From positions 992,001 through 1,056,000 of the forward strand of contig NZ_FZOI01000001.1 in assembly GCF_900188385.1 (NCBI RefSeq): DNA of 64,000 bases, given 5' to 3'. The stretch's first letter is position 1, and the number at the start of each line of letters is the position of its first letter. Of this stretch, positions 44,748-52,297 are shown one piece after another. The notes below the pieces were generated by a model. The model was not told where the DNA came from. It saw nothing but the letters and a program-made list of their open reading frames with translations, and made no database searches. The position numbers and the translations under genes were made by a program. The stretch is from Azospirillum sp. RU38E (GTDB taxonomy: Bacteria; Pseudomonadota; Alphaproteobacteria; Azospirillales; Azospirillaceae).

Positions 44748-45026
44748 GTGAACCGCTTTGACCGCTATGCGCATAATATCCGCAGCAGCAAGCTCTATAA
44801 GAACAGCGCGAATGGCATGGTCTGCGGCGTCTGCGCCGGCCTGTCCGACTGGCTGGGACTGAAAAGCTGGGCGGTGCGGCTGATCGCCATCCTGGGCCTG
44901 ATCTTCCTGACCGGCCCGACACTGATCGCCTATTTCGTGGCGGCCCTGGTGTTGAGCAACCGTCCGGTGGCCCGCTATGACCGCTACGCCCGTGCTTTCG
45001 GCTATGACGAGCCCTATCGTCGCTGA
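44748..45026 (+). CDS. pspC: PspC domain membrane protein
   Basis: A protein of about 92 residues with the PspC domain: KLYKNSANGMVCGVCAGLSDWLGLKSWAVRLIAILGLIFLTGPTLIAYFVAALVL, containing an amphipathic re-entrant part and one clear membrane helix. It is shorter than E. coli PspC and no PspB gene is present. GTG at 44748 is chosen because GGAG lies six bases upstream; an in-frame ATG at 44736 would add four residues but has no ribosome site. Third gene of the psp operon. Confidence 0.88.
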   Translation: MNRFDRYAHNIRSSKLYKNSANGMVCGVCAGLSDWLGLKSWAVRLIAILGLIFLTGPTLIAYFVAALVLSNRPVARYDRYARAFGYDEPYRR

Positions 45027-45061
45027 CCGACATCCCCGGTCCGGCCCATCCGGGCTGGGGT

Positions 45062-45116
45062 GACAGGGCCGGGAGGGGGCAATGCGGTGTCCACCCCAAT
45101 CCCTTCCGGCCCTGTC
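45062..45116. terminator. Long imperfect stem-loop between pspC and the convergent TPR gene
   Basis: GACAGGGCCGG at 45062-45072 pairs perfectly with CCGGCCCTGTC at 45106-45116; the inner part pairs loosely. No T run. Probably ends both convergent transcripts. Confidence 0.55.
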
Positions 45117-45126
45117 CTGACTGAAA

Positions 45127-46836
45127 TCAGTTCGGTGCGGCAGCCGTAATCGGCGTGGCGAGCCCGTCCTTCAGCTTGATCTGGGCGGATTTGCGCAGCC
45201 CCTCATTATCGGCCTGCTGCGCGGCGCGGGTCCATTGGAACCGGGCTTCCTGCTTGCGGCCCAGCGCCCAATAGACATCGCCCAGATGATCGCTGATCGA
45301 CGGGTCCATCGGCTCCAGCTCAACGGCCTGTTCCAGCAGTTCCACGGCGCCGTGGAAGTCACCCTGTTTGAACTTGGCCCACCCCAAACTATCCATGATG
45401 AAGCCGTCATGCGGGCGCAGCGCCAGGGCCTTTTCGATCAGCCCCCGTCCCTCATCCATGGCGATGCCGCGGTCGATATAGGAATAGCCCAGATAATTCA
45501 ACACGCTGGCCTGTTCCGGGCTGAGGCTGAGGGCGGTTTTCAGATCCGTTTCCGCCCGCTTCCAGTCCCCCAGCGTATCCAACACCATGCCCCTGGCATA
45601 GAAAACCGCCCAGTCAGCGGCGGCGGGTTTGGCGATGCGGGATACCGCCTGTTCATAGGCAGTGAGCGCCGGCTTCGGTTCGCGCGCCATGCGATGCATG
45701 TCGCCCAGTTGCAGCAGCGCATCCACCCGCGTCGGCTTCTCCGCCGCCATGGCGGTCAGCAGCTTGATAGCTTCATCCCGGCGGCCCAACTGGCGTAGCA
45801 TTTCGGCCTGACGCAGGCGGGATGCCCAGGTCAGACCGCTGGAACCCTTTACAGCGGCGAATTCCGTCAATGCGTCAGCATAACGCTGCCGCGCGGCCAG
45901 CGTATCGCCCAGGGTCAGTCGCATCAAAGGCTGGCCTGGGTCCAGGAACAGGGACAGGCGGCCATAGAGCAGGGCCATTTCCTGGGCGTTTTCCTGGTAG
46001 AGGGCGGCCGACATTTCAAACAGCGCCTCCCCCAGCCCATCGCTGGCGTTGGCTACCAGCCGGGCAGGGGCCGGCGCCCCCTTGTCCAACCGGGCCAGCG
46101 CCTCATCCACCGCTAGTGTGCCGGGATTTTCCCGTTGGTAACGCTGATAGATGCGGCGTGCCGCTTCCTTGTTGCCGGCTCTTTCATGGAAATTGCCAAT
46201 CAGCATGGTCAGGCGCAACGGCGCTCCGCGCTCCGTCGCGGCCGTATAATGCAGGGCGGCGGCTTCCCGATTGTCGCGTAAATCCTCGATCAGGGCGATT
46301 TGCAGCTGCTGCATGATGGCAAAGCCATCATTGGCATTCAGGGCGCGCAGCCGTTTCAGCCCCGCTTCCTTGTCGCCCCTGGCCACATCGACCCAGGCAC
46401 CCAGCAACGGGGTGACGAATTGTGAGAGCCCGTCAGAAGGCAGCGTCTCCAGCCGGGCGGCGGCATCGGCCGCCTTGCCCTGTTTCAGATCATCGGCAAT
46501 GACCATCAGGCTGGCAATATAGCTCTGGCTTTCCTGTTCCCGGGCGCGGCGTGCCAGTGCGACGGCCTCCGTATAATTGCCTTCACCCAGATTAAGCAGG
46601 AAGGTCCGGCGCAGCAGGCCGGCATTTTCCGGATCGTCGCGCAGCACGGTTCCCAGATTGCGCGCCGCCGCCGCCCAATCGCCGGCATTCTGGGCCACGC
46701 GGCCGGTCAGATAACGGGCCATGGTGTTTTCGACGGGGCTGGGCGCCGTTTGCGCCAGGGCCGATCCTGCCAGCAGTACAGACAAAAGGACCATCGGGAT
46801 CGACTTTGGCTGCCGCCACCACCGCACCAGTTCCAC
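45127..46836 (-). CDS. Tetratricopeptide repeat protein, exported
   Basis: A 569-residue protein with an N-terminal signal sequence (PMVLLSVLLAGSALAQ) and TPR or TPR-like helix pairs along its whole length, clearest in the C-terminal third (DWKRAETDLKTALSLSPEQASVLNYLGYSYIDRG; DFHGAVELLEQAVELEPMDPSISDHLGDVYWALG). This matches periplasmic TPR proteins that are common in alphaproteobacteria. The start is uncertain: GTG at 46834-46836 is preferred because AAGGTGA lies five bases upstream; GTG at 46845 is the longer option. Function unknown; likely a scaffold. Confidence 0.85.
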   Translation of the reverse strand: MELVRWWRQPKSIPMVLLSVLLAGSALAQTAPSPVENTMARYLTGRVAQNAGDWAAAARNLGTVLRDDPENAGLLRRTFLLNLGEGNYTEAVALARRAREQESQSYIASLMVIADDLKQGKAADAAARLETLPSDGLSQFVTPLLGAWVDVARGDKEAGLKRLRALNANDGFAIMQQLQIALIEDLRDNREAAALHYTAATERGAPLRLTMLIGNFHERAGNKEAARRIYQRYQRENPGTLAVDEALARLDKGAPAPARLVANASDGLGEALFEMSAALYQENAQEMALLYGRLSLFLDPGQPLMRLTLGDTLAARQRYADALTEFAAVKGSSGLTWASRLRQAEMLRQLGRRDEAIKLLTAMAAEKPTRVDALLQLGDMHRMAREPKPALTAYEQAVSRIAKPAAADWAVFYARGMVLDTLGDWKRAETDLKTALSLSPEQASVLNYLGYSYIDRGIAMDEGRGLIEKALALRPHDGFIMDSLGWAKFKQGDFHGAVELLEQAVELEPMDPSISDHLGDVYWALGRKQEARFQWTRAAQQADNEGLRKSAQIKLKDGLATPITAAAPN

Positions 46837-47231
46837 GCGCGTCACCTTATAAAATACCGGTTCGCTGGAGAGGCACAGGCCGCCCCCTTTGTCATCCTGA
46901 GCGTAGCCGGGAATGGTTTAATCGTTCAATAACGTTGCGGGGCATTTCCGCCCCAAACTTTATATCGCAGGCGTAATGTCACAGCCATTTGGACGCCTTT
47001 GAAGCCCTTGCCGGCACGGGAGGTGCCCGAAACATCGGTTCGGGGACAGGGGAATCGGGTGGTAAAACCGATCTTTGGATGTCTGAGCAGCAAGCAGTTT
47101 GCCCATGCTCTAGGCGCATTTTTGATGCGCAAATATGCAATGGTTAATTGACACTATTTTAACAAGGTCTGCCCCTATATTCGTTTTGCTGACGGCGAAG
47201 TCGTTGGCTATTTCGAACCCAGGGACCTTGC
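46837..47231. other. Intergenic region between divergent TPR and hypothetical genes
   Basis: 395 bases. It holds a short inverted repeat GCGCAT-N5-ATGCGC at 47114-47130 and the second copy of the AATTGACRCTRTTTTAACA motif at 47146-47164. No supportable gene; a 68-codon reading frame on the minus strand (46926-47132) lacks a ribosome site and family likeness. Confidence 0.5.
47146..47164. repeat. Copy 2 of the 19-base intergenic motif (AATTGACRCTRTTTTAACA)
   Basis: AATTGACACTATTTTAACA differs from the copy at 41736-41754 at two positions. It contains TTGACA but no -10 element at normal spacing, so a plain housekeeping promoter does not explain it. Confidence 0.45.
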
Positions 47232-47561
47232 ATGTATCCCGCAGTGGCTACCGGAGCCCCCAATCCGGCGACAGGCATGGTGGCGGCCGTTCTCTCCACC
47301 GATATTCTCGAAAAAAACTTTTCCACGGCTCTACCGCCGCCGCAACAATCCCCGCATTACGGGGCCGATGCGCTGGCGGAACAAATCCTGACTGCTGTGG
47401 CCCGCTGCCGGGCCCTGGGTCATCGGGAGCCGCGTGTCAGCCTGACCCGTCCGACGGACGTGGTGGAAGGGGTCCGTTACCGGTTGGAACAGGCGGGCCT
47501 GCGGCCCAATGTTCGCCCCTCCAGCATTGTCGGCCAGTCTATCCTCACCGTTCGCGCCTGA
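47232..47561 (+). CDS. Hypothetical protein, 109 residues
   Basis: A small soluble protein with no signal or membrane segment. The N-terminal 45 residues are Ala/Pro-rich; the C-terminal part (ADALAEQILTAVARCRALGHREPRVSLTRPTDVVEGVRYRLEQAGLRPNVRPSSIVGQSILTVRA) looks like a compact alpha/beta fold. AGGGA lies upstream of the ATG. The codon use looks coding. I do not recognise the family; it is followed by a stem-loop and then mmcB. Confidence 0.6.
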   Translation: MYPAVATGAPNPATGMVAAVLSTDILEKNFSTALPPPQQSPHYGADALAEQILTAVARCRALGHREPRVSLTRPTDVVEGVRYRLEQAGLRPNVRPSSIVGQSILTVRA

Positions 47562-47570
47562 TCGGGTTTC

Positions 47571-47611
47571 CCCTGCTGATCCCGGTGGTTCCGCTATTGG
47601 GATCAGCAGGG
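47571..47611. terminator. Stem-loop between the hypothetical gene and mmcB
   Basis: CCCTGCTGATCCC at 47571-47583 pairs perfectly with GGGATCAGCAGGG at 47599-47611 (15-base loop). No T run follows, so it may be a weak terminator. Confidence 0.6.
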
Positions 47612-47634
47612 CCCTTGCGTCATGGGTGAAATAT

Positions 47635-47649
47635 GTTCATGGTATGTAC
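47635..47649 (+). promoter_or_regulatory. LexA-like SOS box in front of mmcB
   Basis: GTTC-ATGGTAT-GTAC has the alphaproteobacterial LexA spacing GTTC-N7-GTTC with one mismatch in the second half. It lies two bases before the start codon and within a larger inverted repeat (CATGGGT at 47621 and ACCCATG at 47648), so LexA could block transcription start or elongation. Confidence 0.55.
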
Positions 47650-47651
47650 CC

Positions 47652-48149
47652 ATGAATGCCACACCCATGAACATCCCGACAGGTGCCGCGGCCCTGGTGA
47701 CGCCCACATTGCCCCGCCCCGCCTCTGACCCGGCGGCGGCGATTACCCGGGGTGTGCGCCGTTACCTGGCCGATCACGGTATCCAGGGCATGGTGGAATT
47801 TTGCCTGGCCAATGGCCGCCGGGCCGATCTGCTGTGCCTGTCGGAGAAGGGGGAGGTCAGTATCGTCGAGGTGAAAAGCAGCCCGACGGACTTCAAGACC
47901 GATCAGAAATGGCAGGATTATCTGGAATTCTGCGATTATTTCTATTTCGCGGTTGCACCGGGTTTTCCGCAGGAACTCATCCCGGCTGAATGCGGCTTGA
48001 TCGTTGCCGATGCCTTCGGGGCAGAAATCGTGCGGCCTGCCGTGGCCCGCCCCCTGCCGGCCGCCCGCCGCAAGGCCTTGACTCTGCGGGTGGCGCTGGC
48101 GGCGATGGGGCGTCTGCATCGGGTGGAAGACCCGGCCCGCGCCTTGTGA
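47652..48149 (+). CDS. mmcB: MmcB family DNA repair protein
   Basis: A 165-residue PD-(D/E)xK-like nuclease-fold protein (PF06319). The core GRRADLLCLSEKGEVSIVEVKSSPTDFKTDQKWQDYLEFCDYFYFAVAPGFP carries the Asp, Glu and Lys of the active site and the family's YLEFCDYFYFAV block. MmcB is an SOS-induced repair protein in Caulobacter, which fits the LexA-like box. ATG at 47652 is chosen just after the box; 47667 is also possible. Confidence 0.88.
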   Translation: MNATPMNIPTGAAALVTPTLPRPASDPAAAITRGVRRYLADHGIQGMVEFCLANGRRADLLCLSEKGEVSIVEVKSSPTDFKTDQKWQDYLEFCDYFYFAVAPGFPQELIPAECGLIVADAFGAEIVRPAVARPLPAARRKALTLRVALAAMGRLHRVEDPARAL

Positions 48150-48153
48150 TCCT

Positions 48154-48183
48154 ACATCCCGTCGCGAAACCCGGACGGGATGT
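48154..48183. terminator. Stem-loop between convergent mmcB and repeat-protein genes
   Basis: ACATCCCGTC at 48154-48163 pairs with GACGGGATGT at 48174-48183 across ten bases. No T run on either side. Confidence 0.6.
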
Positions 48184-48191
48184 CGGCGCTG

Positions 48192-49604
48192 CTATTCCAG
48201 CATCGGGCGGCCGGTTTCGATCTGCACCAGGGCGGCCAGGAAGGGCACGGCCAAGTCGCGCCGCTGCCCGGCCCCGCGTTCCGCCTCGCTCAGCGCGGTC
48301 TGGAAACTGCCGCGCCAGCGTTGATCGCTGTACATCAGCTTATCGGCCCGCGCGCGTTGCACCAGCACCACGGGGCTGCGCATATCATTAACCACCTTGT
48401 CCAGCCGGGCCGACAACAGATCGGCCTGGCTGCGATCCTTGGCGCGCAGCGCACCGCCGATCAGCTCGACATAGGTTTCCGCCTTCAGGTCCATATCCTG
48501 CAACTGGTCGGCATAGGTCAGGGTCAGGGCCTTTTCGCCCCGCGCCTCCAGCTTGCCCAGCACCTGCGGAATCACCCAGGGGCTTTCTTCCTGCACGGTG
48601 CGCAACAGGCCCAGGGCCAGATTGGCATCGCCCAGATCGCCGGCGGCCACGGCCAGTTCCGGCGGGCAGCAATTGCCCCGCTTATCCTTGAAACGGCTGA
48701 ACTGTTCTTCCACCGTGTTCAGGAACAGGGTGCGCGCCCGCGCCTCCAGCCCCACCCGCAACAGGGATTGGGCGACCAGCCCCAGTTCCCAGGCGCAACC
48801 CTGGGTACGGGCGAACTCCACCGCCTCTTCCGCCACCTGGGTGGCAGTGCCCATATTGCCCTGCCAGACCAGCGATTCCACAATGTCGGACAGGTTATAG
48901 ATGCGGGTGGAGCAATCGGCGAAGCCGCGCGTGATCTGCAGGGCGAGGTCGATTTCCCCCGTCAAAGCCAGGGTGCGGCCAACAAACAGATCCTGGCTGA
49001 TATCGCTAGAGGCACTGCCATTGCGCATGGCCTGGAGAAAGGGGGCCACGATGGGGCGCACCCGTTCCTTGTCGCCAATGTGGTAATTCGCCACCGCGAA
49101 GGACAGCCAGTCCCAGCGCGGGGTGGCGATGGGATATTCCACCGGCGGAATCAACCCCTCAATCCGGTGCAGCAGGCAACGGCTGGATTTCGGATCGCTG
49201 CAGACCAGGCTGCGCAGCTTGGTCTTGAACTGGGCATAATCGAAATCACCGATGAACTGGTTGGTGACCAACTGCACCGCCAGCGCGCTTTCCGGCAGGC
49301 GGGTGATGATATCGGTCAGCAGCCGATCCGCCTCCAGCAGCAGCTTGGTCTGTTCATCGGCATTATAGGTCTGGTCGGCGCGCTGAATGGCCTGCATCGC
49401 CAGCACGAACTGGCGGTTGGCCACCGCGTTCTGGTCGGCCTGCGCCCGCGCTGCCGGGGCCAGCAGCAGCAGCAGCGACAGCAGGGCCAGCGCCACCAGC
49501 CAGAAAGGCGCGCGCACCGCCGACCAGACGGCAAGCATACCGCCCCGGCCCGTCACCGGCCGCAGGGCCGGCAATGCCCAGCTTTCAGTAAGGCACAACG
49601 ACAT
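48192..49604 (-). CDS. Exported helical-repeat protein of unknown function
   Basis: A 470-residue protein. A long N-terminal membrane segment (residues about 33-53, FWLVALALLSLLLLLAPAARAQA) looks like a signal peptide after an unusually long n-region; start at 49604 has AGGTGG upstream, while ATG at 49538 would give a more normal signal. The rest is alpha-helical with TPR/HEAT-like spacing (YNLSDIVESLVWQGNMGTATQVAEEAVEFARTQG; GRTLALTGEIDLALQITRGFAD). Conserved-looking Cys pairs occur in LVCSDPKSSRCLL and GNCCPPE. It overlaps the end of the BON lipoprotein gene by 20 bases if the long start is right. Confidence 0.65.
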   Translation of the reverse strand: MSLCLTESWALPALRPVTGRGGMLAVWSAVRAPFWLVALALLSLLLLLAPAARAQADQNAVANRQFVLAMQAIQRADQTYNADEQTKLLLEADRLLTDIITRLPESALAVQLVTNQFIGDFDYAQFKTKLRSLVCSDPKSSRCLLHRIEGLIPPVEYPIATPRWDWLSFAVANYHIGDKERVRPIVAPFLQAMRNGSASSDISQDLFVGRTLALTGEIDLALQITRGFADCSTRIYNLSDIVESLVWQGNMGTATQVAEEAVEFARTQGCAWELGLVAQSLLRVGLEARARTLFLNTVEEQFSRFKDKRGNCCPPELAVAAGDLGDANLALGLLRTVQEESPWVIPQVLGKLEARGEKALTLTYADQLQDMDLKAETYVELIGGALRAKDRSQADLLSARLDKVVNDMRSPVVLVQRARADKLMYSDQRWRGSFQTALSEAERGAGQRRDLAVPFLAALVQIETGRPMLE

Positions 49605-50190
49605 GGCTCACCACCTGGCGGACCCGAGCGATATTACGGGCATAGTCACGCACACGGTCCAACTCTACCTGCGAGCGCGCGCGGCCCATCAGGTGAATGG
49701 TCTGATTGATCGTTTCGATCGTGTAATTACCCGATGTGATGTCGCTGTCGGTCAGCAGCTTGGTACGAAGCTGCGCCGTGATCCAGGCGTCGGTCGCCTT
49801 GTCGGACAGGCTCGACTCGTCACCAATGCCGATCTCGTTGATCACTTCCTTCACGCCATTGACCTGCCAGGCCAGGCGCACCGCCTCCACCCGCTCATCG
49901 GCGGTGGCGGCACGGCCGGTCAGCAGGGCGCGGCCATCGCGCACCGTCACATCCAGCCGGTCATTCAGGCCGTTGACGGTGGCCCATTGGGCCTCCACCG
50001 CATGGGCCAGCACCGGGTCGGCCGGGCCGGTCTTGCCGGAACCGCCACCGCCGGAGGCACAGCCGGCCAGCGCCAGTGTCGCCGCCAGACCCGCCAGCGC
50101 CAGGGTGCGGGAAAACCGCCGGGAAAGGGAAGGGGCGGTGGTGTCTGCCACCTTTCCGCCCATCTGCGCCATCAGGCGCCCGATCAACAT
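49585..50190 (-). CDS. BON domain lipoprotein
   Basis: A 201-residue lipoprotein with lipobox ALAGC (Cys44) and two BON domains, at about residues 75-125 and 135-195 (LDVTVRDGRALLTGRAATADERVEAVRLAWQVNGVKEVINEI; TSGNYTIETINQTIHLMGRARSQVELDRVRDYARNIARVRQVVSHV). It is of the OsmY/DolP type that maintains outer-membrane integrity. ATG at 50188-50190 is chosen because AGGAGG lies just upstream. The 40-residue stretch before the lipobox is long for a lipoprotein signal; ATG at 50172 is another option. Confidence 0.87.
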   Translation of the reverse strand: MLIGRLMAQMGGKVADTTAPSLSRRFSRTLALAGLAATLALAGCASGGGGSGKTGPADPVLAHAVEAQWATVNGLNDRLDVTVRDGRALLTGRAATADERVEAVRLAWQVNGVKEVINEIGIGDESSLSDKATDAWITAQLRTKLLTDSDITSGNYTIETINQTIHLMGRARSQVELDRVRDYARNIARVRQVVSHVVVPY

Positions 50191-50309
50191 CGTTTCTGCC
50201 TCCTGCCGGCCGTTGCGTGTGTTTCTGTCAGTCACGGTCGGCATCTTACGGGTGAAATATGGTCATTCGCGGGCTGCAGGCCGGAACATCCGGTCCTGCC
50301 GTACCCGGT

Positions 50310-51122
50310 TCAGGCAAAGGGTGAGGCTGTCATCACCCTCGTCAGCTCCCGCGCCAGGATGCCGGCGATGCGTTTGCGCGCCGCCGGGTCACGCAGCAAT
50401 TTTTCATCCTGGGCATTGGACAGAAAACCCGTCTCGATCAGCAGGGATGGCACGTCCGGTGCCTTCAGCACGGCGAAATTCGCCGCCCGCATGGGATTAT
50501 CCAGCAGCTGGATATCCTTGCCGGCACCGGTGACGATGGTTTGCTTGGCGTGAAGTGCGGCCGTGCGCGTGTGACGGGCGGCGAGATCGACCAAGATGGC
50601 GGCGACATTCTTGTCCAGATCGCCCACATCCACCCCCAGGCCACCGGCAAAATTCTCCTGCTTGGCGATGGCGGCGGCGAAATCATCGCTGGCCTTCTCC
50701 GACAGGGTATAGGCGGAAAGCCCCCGCGCCTTGCGGTTGGGGGCGCTGTCGGCATGGATGGACAGGAACAGGTCGGCCCCAGCGCGGCGCCCCAGCTCCA
50801 TCCGCTCCCGCAGGTCGATGAAACTATCATCCTCGCGGGTCAGCTTGACATTGATGCCGCCATTGCGCCCCACTAGCCGGGTGACCTCTTTGGCGATGTC
50901 CAGCACCACATCCTTTTCGTAGGTGCCATGCACCCCGACGGCGCCGGGATCGCGGCCGCCATGACCGGGATCGATCATCAACAGGCGCGGCCCCCGCGGC
51001 CGCTTTCCCGGTGCGCGCGTACCATCCTGCGGCGACGCCGCACCCGCCCGCACGGTCACGGAGATGAACGGGGCAAGGGCCGGCACAGCCAGGGCAAAAC
51101 GAAGCAAATCCCGACGATTCAT
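50310..51122 (-). CDS. N-acetylmuramoyl-L-alanine amidase (Amidase_3), exported
   Basis: A 270-residue zinc amidase that cleaves the stem peptide from peptidoglycan. Zinc and catalytic residues are all present: His54 (IDPGHGGRDPG), Glu69 (YEKD), His123 (SIHADS) and Glu230 (LIETGFLSN). The N-terminus MNRRDLLRFALAVPALAPF is a twin-arginine signal, as in AmiA/AmiC. No AMIN domain is present. The 147-base region upstream shows only a small GTTGCGCAAC palindrome near 51195. Confidence 0.92.
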   Translation of the reverse strand: MNRRDLLRFALAVPALAPFISVTVRAGAASPQDGTRAPGKRPRGPRLLMIDPGHGGRDPGAVGVHGTYEKDVVLDIAKEVTRLVGRNGGINVKLTREDDSFIDLRERMELGRRAGADLFLSIHADSAPNRKARGLSAYTLSEKASDDFAAAIAKQENFAGGLGVDVGDLDKNVAAILVDLAARHTRTAALHAKQTIVTGAGKDIQLLDNPMRAANFAVLKAPDVPSLLIETGFLSNAQDEKLLRDPAARKRIAGILARELTRVMTASPFA

Positions 51123-51269
51123 CGATCAGACCATCATCCGGCCCGCGCCTGCGCGAGCCTTCCACCTGGGCCTATCTTTGGACCCCTCGGAATCGTTGCG
51201 CAACAGAAACCTGTTCATCATCCCCTTGTCGGTCCTTTCTGTTGCACCGCCTCAACAGGCGGCAGGTGA

Positions 51270-52085
51270 TCAGGGGGATTTTGCCGCTGCCTTGGTCAGG
51301 GTGTTGCTGCGGAACTCCCCGCTGGGGGTGAAAACGGCCTGGGTGATGGCGCGTTCGATGTCGTTTCGGCTGAACGGCTTGCGGATCACCGGTCCCAGAT
51401 GGTCCAGCCCCCGCCGACTCAGCTCATCCCCAAACGCGGTGACAAAGATGATGGGCAGGGCGCTCTGGCGTCGCAGAATCTGGGCGGTGGTGATGCCGCT
51501 ATCTCCACCGGCCAGCCGTAGATCCATCAGCGCCAGGGTCGGCTGCTGTTCGGCTGCCGTGGTCAGGGCCATCTGGGTATTGGCAGCGGTGCCGCAGACA
51601 ATATGGCCCATGCGCTGCACCGTCTCCTCCAGATCGAAGGCGATGATGGCATCATCTTCCACGATCATGATGCGGGCGGTCAGCGCACTGCCCAGGCCTG
51701 TCTGGGCGCGGGTCATGGCCGCTTCCGCACCGGCCATATCCAGGCCCAGCACGCTGCCGGCCTCTGATACGGTCAGTTCTTCCAGGCTGACCAGCAGGAA
51801 CAGCCGGCGTTCCAGCTCTGGCAGGCCGGCCAGGGCCATTTCCATCGGATGGCGCCCGCCAAGGTCGGCGGGCTGTGGCGCATCGGCATCGCAGAGCCCG
51901 TTCAACAGGCCGTAGAGTTTCAGCCGACTGGGTGTTTCCAGGCCAAAAGTGCCGGGATCGGCAAGCGCGATGGGCAGCGCCTCCGCCACCAGATCGTCCC
52001 CCCGCACCGCGTCGGCGGTCAGTGCCCTTGCGTATCGGCGCAGATAGGGCAGGTGATAGAGGAGCTGACGGGAATGCGCGTCCAT
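51270..52085 (-). CDS. phyR: PhyR-type response regulator (sigma-like domain plus receiver)
   Basis: A 271-residue general-stress regulator. Residues 1-135 are an EcfG-sigma-like domain (LLYHLPYLRRYARALTADAVRGDDLVAEAL; LELTVSEAGSVLGL); 137-255 is a receiver with phospho-acceptor Asp188, Thr216 and Lys236. Phosphorylated PhyR captures the anti-sigma factor NepR and frees EcfG. The usual neighbours nepR, ecfG and a histidine kinase are not beside it. The ATG at 52083-52085 is the family start; the longer frame is not coding-like. Confidence 0.9.
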   Translation of the reverse strand: MDAHSRQLLYHLPYLRRYARALTADAVRGDDLVAEALPIALADPGTFGLETPSRLKLYGLLNGLCDADAPQPADLGGRHPMEMALAGLPELERRLFLLVSLEELTVSEAGSVLGLDMAGAEAAMTRAQTGLGSALTARIMIVEDDAIIAFDLEETVQRMGHIVCGTAANTQMALTTAAEQQPTLALMDLRLAGGDSGITTAQILRRQSALPIIFVTAFGDELSRRGLDHLGPVIRKPFSRNDIERAITQAVFTPSGEFRSNTLTKAAAKSP

Positions 52086-52297
52086 GATGGCGTCCCAGAA
52101 GGGGCCGGCAAGCCAAGGGCTCGGGCCATTTGAAAATCGGGGACATTTTGCGGCTTTACGCGGGGATTTCCATTCCACTTGTGCCATCGCCCGATCGGCC
52201 TAGCCGTTGCACTGCGGGTCGGACGAATGGCAGCGCTTATACACCCTCTGGACAGCTGTCCGGCGCGCTGAAGGAAGCAGTGCCAGAGGGGCAGGGC

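Noticed and set aside
46910-46936. GGAAT-N18-CGTT, considered as an EcfG (general stress) promoter
   Set aside because: The -35 has a mismatch and the spacer is too long for the usual 16-17 bases.
46926-47132. 68-codon minus-strand frame upstream of the TPR gene
   Set aside because: No ribosome site, no domain, lies in a promoter region.
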